Origin: CAYQJS01 sp964417895
Lineage (GTDB): Bacteria > Chloroflexota > UBA6077 > SHYK01
DNA length: 64,000 nt
NCBI GenBank assembly: GCA_964417895.1
Contig: CAYQJS010000015.1
Coordinates: 1 to 64,000, forward strand
Direction: 5' to 3'
Made by a program: the position numbers and the translations under genes. Position 1 is the first letter of the stretch. Each line of letters starts with the position of its first letter. The notes below the pieces were generated by a model. It saw nothing but the letters and a program-made list of their open reading frames with translations, ran no database searches and was not told the DNA's origin. Shown piece by piece: positions 1 to 8,075 of the stretch.

Positions 1-9
1 GCTCTTAAC

Positions 10-888
10 TTAAACCAGCCCTTTTGCTGTCTTGACAATGGGGGGCACCATAGTGAACAGCTTCTCGGCAATCGGGTCATAGCCACCCTCGGCGAACCAC
101 ATACTCTGGCGATTCCCGCGGCAGATGTGAAAGCCAATGGTGGCGCCGCGTCCTCGCAGGCCCTCCAGGCACGATCGGTCCACAGCCAGCGCTTGCTCCG
201 AGGCCTCGTCGGGATCGATGCCTGCCGCGCGGAGGTTCTCGCGCCGCCGTGCATCGACGTAGTTCGAATATTGGGGGGCGTCCAGCTGGACGTACGGCAC
301 GCCCTCGGCGATTAAGGCCTCGATCTCGGCCCGCGTGATGCGGCCCAGCTCCTGCAGCAGGTCCAATCGCGTTGCGTAAAACCGATCGGTGAGTCCGGGC
401 CGGTAGCCGAGGAGCATGAACACCGATGGGCTGGGCAAGGTGACCTTGAAGGGGCCGGGCGCGTGCTCCTTCATGAAGGCGCTCTCGTGGGCCGCGAGGC
501 GCCGCGTCTGGCGCAGCTTCGCGCCCACGACCTGCGCGTCGCTGGGGTGCTCCGAGGCGTTCGGGCCGTGCCAGGCGATGTTGACTCGCTCGGCGGGGAC
601 GAACCCCTCCACGGCCTCTGCCATCTCCGTCATCCACCCACCCCGGCGCAGCTCGCCGTCACTGAAGACGCCGATGCCCGCCTGGCGCTGCATCGCTAGA
701 GCGTCGAGGACGGCCTGGTCCTCCATGGCCCGCAGTTGGTCCAGGCTGATCCGCCCCTCGCCGTACGCCGCGCGCGCCTCCAACAGCTCTGGCGGGCGCA
801 GCAGGCTCCCCACGTGGTCGGCGCGATAGGCCCGAGACGCCGGGCGTGAGGCCTGAGGCATGAAGGGCTCCCGGGGTGCTCCGCTCAC
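10..888 (-). CDS. Cobalamin-independent methionine synthase-like protein (MetE C-terminal/UROD fold), C-terminally truncated
   Basis: A 292-residue protein resembling the stand-alone MetE C-terminal family (5-methyltetrahydropteroyltriglutamate-homocysteine methyltransferase-like). The motif FHICRGN near residue 255 supplies the His and Cys expected to bind zinc. The N-terminal RADHVGSLLRP is typical of the family. Relatives usually run to about 370 residues. This reading frame stops soon after GGYDPIAEKLF with an unrelated tail, and I do not see the usual continuation in any frame of the few bases left in the window. It is last in the minus-strand CoA-ester cluster. The methyl donor and acceptor are unknown; many members of this family do not make methionine. 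Probably a truncated or decayed gene, unless the end has been legitimately remodelled. Confidence 0.7.
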   Translation of the reverse strand: MSGAPREPFMPQASRPASRAYRADHVGSLLRPPELLEARAAYGEGRISLDQLRAMEDQAVLDALAMQRQAGIGVFSDGELRRGGWMTEMAEAVEGFVPAERVNIAWHGPNASEHPSDAQVVGAKLRQTRRLAAHESAFMKEHAPGPFKVTLPSPSVFMLLGYRPGLTDRFYATRLDLLQELGRITRAEIEALIAEGVPYVQLDAPQYSNYVDARRRENLRAAGIDPDEASEQALAVDRSCLEGLRGRGATIGFHICRGNRQSMWFAEGGYDPIAEKLFTMVPPIVKTAKGLV

Positions 889-974
889 GATGTGCCCCGC
901 TCGCTCTCACAACTCACAGCGCATGCCTTACCGCTCCGCGGAGGCCTGAGGCGCGAACCGTTCCCCGGGTTGCT

Positions 975-1006
975 CCGCTCACCATGTGCCCCGCTCACCA
1001 TGTGCC
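975..1006. repeat. Exact 16-bp tandem duplication in low-complexity intergenic DNA
   Basis: CCGCTCACCATGTGCC occurs twice back to back. The whole interval 889-1121 is built from degenerate CTCAC/GCCTCA words and holds no convincing gene. Confidence 0.6.
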
Positions 1007-1121
1007 CCGCTCCCCCTCGCAACTCAAAGCTCGTGCCTCACGGCTCGGTCTCCCTCACAACTCAACGCTCGTGCCTCACGCCTCGTCACACCTCGAGCCT
1101 CACCGCTCATCCCGGCCATCT

Positions 1122-2009
1122 CTAGCGCACCTCAACGCCGGTTGGCGTGAATCGGTCCGCCCAGGCGTCCATGCCATCCAGATCGGTGATCCGGTTCCGC
1201 TCGTCGAAGCTGACGAGCCGGTCCTCGATGCCGATCGTGCTGCCCGTGGCTCTCAGGTGGCGGAGCGTCCCCTGCACCGCCAGCGCAGCGGTGCGCAGGA
1301 GCGCGCCCGCGTAGAGCACGAGCTTGAAGCCCATCGCCTCCAGCTCAGAGGCGGGCCGGATTGGCGTGGCGCCGCCCTCCACCATGTTGGCTACGAGCGG
1401 GACCCGGAACGAGCTGCCGATGGCCCGAAGCTCCTCCACTGAGTGCGGCGCTTCGATGAAGAGAACATCCGCGCCCGCCTCCTCGTAGGCGCGGCCGCGC
1501 CGAAGCGCCGCGTCGAGCCCTTCGACGGCTGCCGCGTCGCTGCGGGCGATGATCACCAGGTCCGGGTCGGTGCGCGCGGCCAGCGCGGCTCGGATCTTCC
1601 CCACCATCTCTTCCAGGGGGATCACCTGCTTGCCCTCGAAGTGGCCGCACCGCTTGGGGAACACCTGGTCCTCGATGTGCAGGCCAGCCACGCCGGCGCG
1701 CTCGTACTCCAGCACCGTGCGCCGCACGTTGAGCGGCCCGCCGTAGCCGGTGTCGGCGTCGGCGACAACGGGAAGCGATATGGCGGCGGTGATGCGAGCG
1801 GCCTGGTTTGCCATCTCGGTCATGGTGGTGAGGCCCAGGTCCGGCTGCCCCAGGAGGCTGTTGGCAGCGCCGGAGCCGGTCATGTAGACCACGTCGAAGC
1901 CCGCCTGCTCGATCAGGCGGGCGGAGAGCGCGTCGTAGGCCCCCGGCGCGACGATGATGCCCGGAGCGGCAAGCAACTGGCGGAGGCGAGTGCGCCTCGG
2001 ATCAGACAT
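1122..2009 (-). CDS. Isocitrate lyase/PEP mutase superfamily C-C lyase (2-methylisocitrate lyase-like)
   Basis: A 295-residue TIM-barrel protein of the ICL/PEPM superfamily. Residues 84-90 (DADTGYG) form the metal and substrate-binding loop. KRCGH at 119-123 matches the catalytic-cysteine loop (K-K/R-C-G-H) of isocitrate and 2-methylisocitrate lyases. YMTGSGAANS near residue 42 is the usual first-strand signature. Members cleave or decarboxylate 2-hydroxy acids such as methylisocitrate, dimethylmalate or oxaloacetate. It sits 80 bp downstream of the CitE-like lyase on the same strand, so it may finish the breakdown of the C4-C6 acid handled by the upstream genes. The exact substrate cannot be read from sequence. 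Oxaloacetate decarboxylase is an alternative. Confidence 0.85.
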   Translation of the reverse strand: MSDPRRTRLRQLLAAPGIIVAPGAYDALSARLIEQAGFDVVYMTGSGAANSLLGQPDLGLTTMTEMANQAARITAAISLPVVADADTGYGGPLNVRRTVLEYERAGVAGLHIEDQVFPKRCGHFEGKQVIPLEEMVGKIRAALAARTDPDLVIIARSDAAAVEGLDAALRRGRAYEEAGADVLFIEAPHSVEELRAIGSSFRVPLVANMVEGGATPIRPASELEAMGFKLVLYAGALLRTAALAVQGTLRHLRATGSTIGIEDRLVSFDERNRITDLDGMDAWADRFTPTGVEVR

Positions 2010-2089
2010 TGGCTACTCCTTCGGACGCTCGTCCTTCGACGGGCTCAGGACGAGCGGAACTGGAACTCCCGCTCATGGTGAATGCTCGC

Positions 2090-2986
2090 TCATGGTGAGC
2101 CTCTGCTGCCCAGAGCATGGGCAGCTTCGCGGAGGCGCAGCACGCGCCGCGCTCGCTCCACGATGGGAAGGTCGATCAGCTGACCCCCAAAGGCGATCGC
2201 CGCCTGGCCGGCGGCTTGCGCCTCCTCAAATGCTTCCACCACGCGCATCGCGTACTCCACTTCCGCAGGACTGGGGCTGAACACCTCGTTGAGGATGTCG
2301 ATCTGGCCCGGATGAAAGGTAGATTTGCCGGAGAAGCCGAGGCGGCGCGCCTGGATCGCGTCGCGGCGCACCCCGTCGAAGTCCCGGATGTCCGGCCATA
2401 CGCCGTCGATGGCCTGGACGTGCGCGCTGGCGGCGGCGATCGCCACCGCGGAGCGTGCGTACACCATCTCGCGGGCCTCGCCCTCGCGGTTGGTGGAGAG
2501 CCCAAGATCCAGTGCGAAGTCCTCGGCGCCGAACATCAATCCTGTCACCCGCGGCGTCGCGGCCGCGATGGACGGCGCGTTGAGGAGACCCGTGGCGCTC
2601 TCGATGGTCGCGATGACGGCGATGCTGCCGGGCGCCAGCCCCACCCGCGGCTCGCGTTCGCCGAGGAGTCGGTCCACCAAAGCGACCTCGTCGGCTCGCT
2701 CGACCTTCGGCAGCACCAGCCCCTCGAGGCCCTGCTGCACGACGGCGTGAAGGTCGGCCTCCATGCGGTCTGTGGCGATCGCGTTGATGCGGACGAAGCG
2801 ATGGGGGCCCCCGCGCGGGTGGCCCAAAGCCGTCGCCACCACGCCGCGGGCGCCATCCTTCAGCGCCGGCGGCGTCCCGTCCTCCAGGTCAAACATGGCG
2901 GTATCCAGGTTGTCCAGGCCGAGCGCCTTGGTGACCATCTTCTCGCTGTGGCCCGGCACGAACATCAGTGAGCGCTGGATGTCCAT
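2090..2986 (-). CDS. HpcH/HpaI aldolase/citrate lyase beta-subunit-like (CitE-like CoA-ester lyase)
   Basis: A 298-residue TIM-barrel lyase. Visible family features are the opening RSLMFVPGHSEKM, the acidic FDLEDG strand, FVRINAI with the substrate-binding Arg, LPKVE, the metal-binding Glu in ATIESATG, and GAEDFALDLG with the metal Asp. Stand-alone CitE proteins cleave malyl-, beta-methylmalyl- or citramalyl-CoA to acetyl-CoA or propionyl-CoA plus a 2-oxo acid. Next to a MaoC hydratase and a class III CoA-transferase, a citramalyl-CoA lyase-type role (as in itaconate degradation) is the most economical inference. Malyl-CoA lyase is the alternative. Confidence 0.85.
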   Translation of the reverse strand: MDIQRSLMFVPGHSEKMVTKALGLDNLDTAMFDLEDGTPPALKDGARGVVATALGHPRGGPHRFVRINAIATDRMEADLHAVVQQGLEGLVLPKVERADEVALVDRLLGEREPRVGLAPGSIAVIATIESATGLLNAPSIAAATPRVTGLMFGAEDFALDLGLSTNREGEAREMVYARSAVAIAAASAHVQAIDGVWPDIRDFDGVRRDAIQARRLGFSGKSTFHPGQIDILNEVFSPSPAEVEYAMRVVEAFEEAQAAGQAAIAFGGQLIDLPIVERARRVLRLREAAHALGSRGSP

Positions 2987-2999
2987 AGAGACCCTCCAG

Positions 3000-3055
3000 C
3001 CCTCTCCCCTCGCCCCTCCCCCAAGCTTGGGGGAGGGGTTGGGTGGGGGCCTCCC
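3000..3055. repeat. CTCCCCC-type palindromic intergenic repeat
   Basis: The core CTCCCCCAAGCTTGGGGGAG is a perfect 20-bp palindrome. It is flanked by CCCTCTCCCCTC on one side and GGTTGGGTGGGGGC on the other. The same element recurs at 6646-6690 and, with variant loops, at many other sites in this window. Confidence 0.85.
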
Positions 3056-4222
3056 TCAATAGGACCTTGGCATCCCCAGCACGTGCTGGCCCACGTATGC
3101 CAGCACGAGATTGTTGTTGACGGGCGCGGTCATCAGCAGCCGAGTCTCCCTGAATTTGCGCTCCACGTCGAACTCGACCGCGAAGCCATAGCCGCCGTGC
3201 GTGTCCAGGGCAGCATTCGCAGCCTCCCACGCCGCCTGGCTGGCGAGCAGCTTCGCCATGTTGGCCTCGGCCCCGCAGTGGCCGCCGGTGTCGAAGAGCC
3301 AGGCCGCCCTATACCGCATGAGGTCTGCCGCCTCGATGTGGGCGTACGCCTGCGCGATCGGGAGCTGCACCCCCTGATTCGCGCCGATGGGCCGCCCGAA
3401 GACCACTCGGTCGCCGGCGTAGCGCGACGCGCGCTCGACGAACCAGCGGCCGTCGCCGATCGACTCGGCGGCGACCAGGATGCGCTCGGCGTTCCAGCCG
3501 TCGATGATGTACCGGAACCCCATCCCCTCATCGCCCACCAGGTTCTCGACCGGCACTTCGAGGTCCTGGATAAAGAGCTGGGTCGTGTGATGGTTGATCA
3601 TCATCTCCAGCGGTTGGATCGTGATCTGGCCGGCCGCCACCGCGCCCTTCAGGTCCACCAGGAACACGCTGAGGCCGCGCGTCTTGTCCGTCAGCTCCTG
3701 GTACGGCGTTGTGCGGGCGAGAAGCAGCAGCAGGTCGGAGTGCTGCGCCCGGGAGATGAACACCTTCTGGCCGTTGATCACGTAGTGGTCGTTGCGTCGA
3801 ACCGCCATGGTCTCGATCCGTGTGGTCTCCGACCCAGCGTTGGGCTCCGTCACGCCGAAGGCCTGGAGCCGCAGCTCGCCGCTGGCGATCGCTGGAAGGT
3901 AGCGGCGTTTTTGGTCCTCGGAGCCGTGCCGGAGCAGCGTGCCCATCACGTACATCTGAGCATGCGCCGTGGCCCCGTTGCCACCCGAGCGGTTGACTTC
4001 CTCGAGGATGATTGAGGCCTCAGTGATGCCCAGACCCGAACCGCCGTACTCGGGGGGGATGAGGCAGGCGAGCCAGCCGCCTTCCGTCAGCGCCTCGACG
4101 AACGCGTCCGGGTACTCTCGCTTGCGGTCGAGGTCCCGCCAGTAGGCATCCGGAAAGCGTGCGCACAGCTCGCGCACCGCGCTCCGAATGGCCTGCTGCT
4201 CGTCAGTTAGCGCGAAGTCCAA
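3056..4222 (-). CDS. Acyl-CoA dehydrogenase family flavoprotein
   Basis: A 388-residue acyl-CoA dehydrogenase (FAD enzyme, alpha-beta-dehydrogenation of acyl-CoA thioesters). Visible features are the N-terminal helical domain (residues 1-115), the FAD/substrate motif FGVTEPNAGSETT near 128, YVINGQKVFIS, and the C-terminal helical bundle with FGRPIGANQGVQ and HGGYGFAVEFDVERKFRE. Where medium-chain enzymes carry the catalytic Glu in a YEGT motif, this protein reads APVNNN, so the base must lie elsewhere (as in the isovaleryl type) or the activity differs. It ends 70 bp before the CitE-like gene and starts 4 bp after DUF559, consistent with an operon. Confidence 0.9.
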   Translation of the reverse strand: MDFALTDEQQAIRSAVRELCARFPDAYWRDLDRKREYPDAFVEALTEGGWLACLIPPEYGGSGLGITEASIILEEVNRSGGNGATAHAQMYVMGTLLRHGSEDQKRRYLPAIASGELRLQAFGVTEPNAGSETTRIETMAVRRNDHYVINGQKVFISRAQHSDLLLLLARTTPYQELTDKTRGLSVFLVDLKGAVAAGQITIQPLEMMINHHTTQLFIQDLEVPVENLVGDEGMGFRYIIDGWNAERILVAAESIGDGRWFVERASRYAGDRVVFGRPIGANQGVQLPIAQAYAHIEAADLMRYRAAWLFDTGGHCGAEANMAKLLASQAAWEAANAALDTHGGYGFAVEFDVERKFRETRLLMTAPVNNNLVLAYVGQHVLGMPRSY

Positions 4223-4226
4223 GGGA

Positions 4227-4649
4227 TTACCCCCTCTCCCTTTCAGGGAGAGGGCTGGGGTGAGGGTCGCTCAACTCCAGGGTGATTTGTTGCAACACGG
4301 AGTCTATATCGCTCAAGACGTCGTTGTTCCAGAAGCGAAGGACCCGATAGCCAAGTTTGGCAAGTGACGCTGTCCGCCGACCGTCTTCCTCACTCTGCTC
4401 TGAGTGATGTCCACCGTCGAGTTCAATGATCAGCCGGTGCTGCGGGCTACAGAAATCAGCGATGAAGTCGCCGACCGGGTGTTGCCGGCGAAACTTGGCT
4501 CCGAAGAGCTTCCGTGCTCGCAACCGGGCCCATAGCGCACGCTCTGCGTCGGTCTGCTCAGCTCTGAGCTTCCGCGCTCGTGGCCCCAGGTCCGGCCCCC
4601 TCACCTTCGCCCTCTCCTCCCGAGGGGGAGAGGGAACTTCCCCGGTCAT
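4227..4649 (-). CDS. DUF559 domain protein (Vsr/PD-(D/E)XK-like endonuclease fold)
   Basis: A 140-residue protein. The core (about residues 25-125) has the DUF559 signature: TDAERALWARLRARK, FRRQHPVGDFIADF, then LIIELDGGHH and VLRFWNNDV. This is related to the very-short-patch-repair endonuclease fold. The Asp in GDFIADF and the Glu/Asp of IELDG are the likely metal ligands. I start it at the ATG that overlaps the CoA-transferase stop as ATGA, so translation is coupled. Both ends are encoded by the CTCTCCCC-type repeat: roughly the first 15 residues (VPSPPREER) and the last 15 (HPSPLPERERG). That suggests it travels with, or is flanked by, these repeats. It has no obvious role in the surrounding CoA metabolism. 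Confidence 0.8.
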   Translation of the reverse strand: MTGEVPSPPREERAKVRGPDLGPRARKLRAEQTDAERALWARLRARKLFGAKFRRQHPVGDFIADFCSPQHRLIIELDGGHHSEQSEEDGRRTASLAKLGYRVLRFWNNDVLSDIDSVLQQITLELSDPHPSPLPERERG

Positions 4650-5833
4650 ATCGCTCCTTCGCGGTGGAACGCTTCGATCTCCTCGGCTGTGTAGCCCGCC
4701 TCTGTCAGCACTTCCTCCGTGTGCTGGCCGAGATCGGGAAGTGGGCCCCGGGCGACGGGGCTCTCCGAGAGGCGGAACGCCGACTCGATAGTGGGGATCG
4801 GGCCGACGGGAGAATCGATCTCGCGGATCAGGTGACGGGCTGCCACCTGTGGGTGGGCCAGCACCTCCCCGATCCCGCGGACCTCGCCGTATGGCAAGTC
4901 CGCTCGCTGGAGACGCTCGAGCCACTCGCCGCTGTCCCGCTCCGCGAAGATCTCCTCGATGATGCGCTCCAGGATCGACCGGTTCGCGCGCCGCGCCGGG
5001 CTGTCCACGAAGCGCTTGTCCTCCAGGAGGTCGGGGCGCTCCGTGACCTGGTTACAGAAGACCTCCCAGTCGTGCTGGCTGGCCACGGCCAGGTTCACGT
5101 ACTTGCCGTCACGCGCGCGATAGGGGCCATAGGGGACGATGTAGTGGTGGCGCATGCCAACGCGCTCCGGCTCTTCGCCCTGATGCCAGTAGTGGTGCGG
5201 GAAATAACCCAGCCAGGAGAGCGCGGCCTCGAACATCGACACGTCGACGAACTGCCCTCTCCCTGTGTCTTCCCGCTGGTAAAGGGCGATGACGATGCCG
5301 AGCGCGGCGTAGATGCCGGCCGCGATATCGGTGATCGGGATCCCAACTTTGGCGGGCGCGTCGGGGTAGCCGTTCGTGGCCAGGATGCCGGACTCTCCCT
5401 GGATGAGCAGGTCGTACGCCTTCACGTCGCGATAAGGGCCGTCGACGCCATAGCCCGAGAGCGCGCAATAGATGAGGCGCGGATTGCGCTCGCGCACCGC
5501 GTCGTACCCGACGCCCAGTCGCTCGGTAACCCCGGGGCCAGCATTGGAGAGGAAGACGTCCGCGCGCTCGGCGAGGCGCCGGAGGATTGCGCGGCCGGAC
5601 TCGGTGCGCGAATCGAGGGTGACGCTGCGCTTGCAGCGGTTGAGCCAGGCGTAGGCGGAGGAGATGCCCGGCGCGACGGCGCGGTCCCAGCTGCGCGCCA
5701 GGTCGCCGGTGCCGGGGCGCTCGATCTTGACGACGTCTGCGCCCATATCGGCGAGGAGATGGGTGGCGAAAGGCCCCGCAGCGGCCTGCTCGAAGGCGAC
5801 GACCTGCACGCCGCGCAGTGCCGGCTCAGGCAT
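4646..5833 (-). CDS. CaiB/BaiF (class III) CoA-transferase family protein
   Basis: A 395-residue family III CoA-transferase, an intertwined homodimer that moves CoA between carboxylic acids. Features are the N-terminal Rossmann-like segment GVQVVAFEQAAAGPFATHLLADMGADVVKIE (in two parts), then LNRCKRSVTLD, AYDLLIQGESG with the Asp expected to form the acyl-aspartyl intermediate, TDIAAGIYAALGI, and the C-terminal DLGQHTEEVL. In this cluster the likely job is activation of a dicarboxylic acid (itaconate, mesaconate, citramalate or similar) from succinyl-CoA. The stop overlaps the start of DUF559. A repeat-rich gap separates it from the MaoC gene upstream. Confidence 0.9.
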   Translation of the reverse strand: MPEPALRGVQVVAFEQAAAGPFATHLLADMGADVVKIERPGTGDLARSWDRAVAPGISSAYAWLNRCKRSVTLDSRTESGRAILRRLAERADVFLSNAGPGVTERLGVGYDAVRERNPRLIYCALSGYGVDGPYRDVKAYDLLIQGESGILATNGYPDAPAKVGIPITDIAAGIYAALGIVIALYQREDTGRGQFVDVSMFEAALSWLGYFPHHYWHQGEEPERVGMRHHYIVPYGPYRARDGKYVNLAVASQHDWEVFCNQVTERPDLLEDKRFVDSPARRANRSILERIIEEIFAERDSGEWLERLQRADLPYGEVRGIGEVLAHPQVAARHLIREIDSPVGPIPTIESAFRLSESPVARGPLPDLGQHTEEVLTEAGYTAEEIEAFHREGAI

Positions 5834-5847
5834 TGGGGGTCACACCT

Positions 5848-6080
5848 GGCGCGGCACACGCTGTCATTCTGAGCCGCAAGCGAAGAATCTCCCGGGAGAT
5901 GCTCCGCTGTCGCTCCCACGAAAATACCGCTCCCTTGAAAATTACCGCTCGTCCTGAGCCTGTCGAAGGACGAGCCTGGGGGTCGGCAACCTTCGCCTCA
6001 TGCTTCGACAAGCTCACCATGAGCGGTTTTCATGGGTTCGGGGCGGGGCGAAGGCCCATGACTCCTCAGCATGACATAAA
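5848..6080. repeat. Composite GTCGAAGG-type repeat between CoA-transferase and MaoC genes
   Basis: Contains TCTCCCGGGAGA, then GCTCGTCCTGAGCCTGTCG running into AAGGACGAGC (an inverted repeat), then ATGCTTCGACAAGCTCACCATGAGCGG and a downstream GGTTCGGGGCGGG-GAAGGCCCATGA segment. The part from about 5928 to 6075 recurs nearly unchanged at 49660-49800. No gene is visible here. Confidence 0.8.
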
Positions 6081-6108
6081 GCCTCAGGATGGGCCCAGCT
6101 CACCCTCA

Positions 6109-6612
6109 TCACGCCTCTTTCACCTCCGGGAAGCTCCCCATGCCCGGTGCATGCTCCCGCTTCCAGACCATGACGCTGCGCGTGTACTCCATCACCACCG
6201 TTCCATCCTGCTTGATGCCGCGAGAGCGGAACTTGACGATCCCCCACTGCGGCCGCGACCGCGACTCGCGGGCGTCGAGGACCTCGCTCTCGGAGTAGAG
6301 GGTATCGCCCTCGAACAGCGGATTCGGCAGCTTGATCTCGTCCCATCCGAGGGCGAAGCCATTCTCGCTCGTGTCCGCCACGCCGAGCCCAGCGACGATA
6401 GCCAGCGTCAGGGCGCTGTTGACCAATGGCCGGCCGAACTCGGTGCGCTGGGCGTAGTGCTCGTTGAAGTGGATCTGGTTTGTGTTGTTGGTGAGGAGCG
6501 TGAACCAGATGTTGTCCGCCTGGGTGATGGTCCTGCCAACGCGCGCTCGGTAGACGTCACCCACGTGGAAGTCCTCGAAGAACCTTCCCTCCCACCCGGG
6601 AACAACGGGCAT
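6109..6612 (-). CDS. MaoC family dehydratase/hydratase (itaconyl- or mesaconyl-CoA hydratase-like)
   Basis: A 167-residue hot-dog-fold protein that adds or removes water at an enoyl-CoA. FEDFHVGD and GRTITQADNIWFTLLTNN followed by IHFNEHYA carry the hydratase motif, with the catalytic Asp in QADN and His in QIHFN. Then come EFGRPLVNS and FEGDTLYSESEVLD. The ADN-FT-LTNN-Q-H pattern with FGRPLVNS resembles the itaconyl-CoA and mesaconyl-CoA hydratase branch. I start at the ATG giving MPVVPGWEGRFFEDF. The longer frame to 6690 is encoded by the upstream palindromic repeat and is not credible. Confidence 0.85.
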   Translation of the reverse strand: MPVVPGWEGRFFEDFHVGDVYRARVGRTITQADNIWFTLLTNNTNQIHFNEHYAQRTEFGRPLVNSALTLAIVAGLGVADTSENGFALGWDEIKLPNPLFEGDTLYSESEVLDARESRSRPQWGIVKFRSRGIKQDGTVVMEYTRSVMVWKREHAPGMGSFPEVKEA

Positions 6613-6645
6613 GCGGCACTCCAGACGTGTCCTGCCCCGGAAAGC

Positions 6646-6690
6646 CCCTCCCCCAGGCTTGGGGGAGGGGTTGGGGTGGGGGCCAATCAC
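6646..6690. repeat. CTCCCCC-type palindromic repeat upstream of the MaoC gene
   Basis: CCCCTCCCCCAGGCTTGGGGGAGGGG with a GGTTGGGGTGGGGG flank: the same element as 3000-3055. It lies between the divergent MaoC and LLM genes. Confidence 0.8.
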
Positions 6691-6760
6691 TTCATTATCC
6701 TGTTTGGCCCGTCGCGCGTGAAAGTGCTACCCTGCCCGATGATTACAGGCGGTGACGACG

Positions 6761-7756
6761 ATGCACTACGACGTGGAGTTCAACTCGGGGGCCTTCTATC
6801 CCGCAGCGGGCACCGTCGAGCTCGCGCAGATGGCCGAAGACCACGGGTTCGAGGCCGTCTGGAAGGGTGAGTCCAACAGCACCGATCCCATCGTGCTGCT
6901 CTCCGCCATGGCGGCGCGCACGCGGACCATCAAGCTGGGTACCGCCATCTACCACATCTACGGGCGCAGCCCGGTCACCCTGGGCATTCAGGCGGCGACC
7001 CTGAACGACCTGTCCGACGGCCGCCTCCTCCTCGGGATCGGCGTGGCCAACAAGACCATTGCCGGATGGCATGGGGGCACCTTCGACCGGCCCATCCGGC
7101 GCATCCGCGAGTACGCTGAGATCGTCGGCCAGGTCGCAACCGGAGAGCGTGTGGAGTACGAAGGGGAGATCTACCAGGTGCCCGGTTTCAAGCTATCCTG
7201 GAAGCCGAGCCACCCGCGGGTTCCCATCTTCTTCGCAGGCCTCGGGGAGCAGATGACGCGGCTCGCGGGCCGGATCGCGGACGGCATCGTCGTCAACATG
7301 GCCAACCCCCCACAGATTCGCGAAATCGTGGGCAGAGTGCGCCAGGGCGCCGCCGATGATGGGAAGGACCCTGCCAACCTGGAGTACGTCATCAAGGTGC
7401 GGGTGTGTGTCAACCGCGATCGCGAGGTGGCCAAGGCCAAGCTGAAGCAGGTGCTGACCTTCTACAACCTCGCCGACCACTATCGCGACATGATCGCCCA
7501 CATGGGCTTCGAGAAAGAGTCGGAGCACATCCGCGAGGAGTACAGGCGCGGCGGCTTCAAGGCCGCGCAGGCCGCCGTCACCGATACGCTCCTGGAGGGG
7601 CTGCCAACCATCGCTGCGACCTCAGGCGAGGAGGTGCGCGAGCGCCTCCAGCCCTACCTGGAAGCCGGTGCGACGCGCATCCTCATCCCCTACGTGCCCG
7701 CTACCGACGACGTCATGGGTGAAACGAGGGCATTTCTGGAAGGGTGGAGGCTCTGA
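6761..7756 (+). CDS. LLM class flavin/F420-dependent oxidoreductase (luciferase-like)
   Basis: About 331 residues with the bacterial-luciferase TIM-barrel fold. Visible are VELAQMAEDHGFEAVWKGES, the strand TIKLGTAIYHIYGRSP, TLNDLSDGRLLLGIGVANK (the usual L-GR--LGIG motif) and IPYVPATDDV near the end. Members oxidise or reduce substrates with FMNH2 or F420H2. The barrel resembles methylene-tetrahydromethanopterin reductase-type proteins, and F420 use is plausible but not provable here. I prefer the ATG at 6761, which has AGGCGG 8 nt upstream, over the GTG at 6752. It is divergent from the MaoC gene. Confidence 0.88.
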   Translation: MHYDVEFNSGAFYPAAGTVELAQMAEDHGFEAVWKGESNSTDPIVLLSAMAARTRTIKLGTAIYHIYGRSPVTLGIQAATLNDLSDGRLLLGIGVANKTIAGWHGGTFDRPIRRIREYAEIVGQVATGERVEYEGEIYQVPGFKLSWKPSHPRVPIFFAGLGEQMTRLAGRIADGIVVNMANPPQIREIVGRVRQGAADDGKDPANLEYVIKVRVCVNRDREVAKAKLKQVLTFYNLADHYRDMIAHMGFEKESEHIREEYRRGGFKAAQAAVTDTLLEGLPTIAATSGEEVRERLQPYLEAGATRILIPYVPATDDVMGETRAFLEGWRL

Positions 7757-7850
7757 AGGAGACCGGATGCCGGTCGTTCTCGACGGCAGGCGGTTGCAGG
7801 CGCGCGCGGGTTCCGCGTGTATACTCGGGTCAAGCCACGGAGCTCTCGGC

Positions 7851-8075
7851 ATGACGCAACTCGGCGAGGTCCTGCACAGCGACCGCGACATTCTTCAAGG
7901 TACGCCGGTCTTCGTTGGCACCAGGGTGCCGGTCCAGTCACTATTCGACTACCTCGAGGGCGGCGAAACGCTAGCGGAGTTTCTCCGGCAGTTCCCGTCC
8001 GTGAAGCAAGAGCAGGCCATCGCGGTGCTGGGCCTGGCTCGCGACTCGCTGCTGGCCGGTGCGCGTTCTTCTTGA
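7851..8075 (+). CDS. DUF433 family protein (putative antitoxin of a DUF433/DUF5615 pair)
   Basis: A 74-residue protein with the DUF433 (COG2442) signature: DRDILQGTPVFVGTRVPVQSLFDYLEGG followed by LAEFLRQFPSVKQEQ (given in two parts). This is a small helix-turn-helix-like domain. DUF433 proteins commonly sit just upstream of, and overlapping, DUF5615 PIN-like proteins and are predicted antitoxins. Here the 3' end overlaps the next gene by 17 bp, which fits that pattern. The start is the ATG at 7851 with GGAG about 8 nt before it; the longer frame from 7668 runs through the LLM gene and is rejected. Confidence 0.85.
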   Translation: MTQLGEVLHSDRDILQGTPVFVGTRVPVQSLFDYLEGGETLAEFLRQFPSVKQEQAIAVLGLARDSLLAGARSS

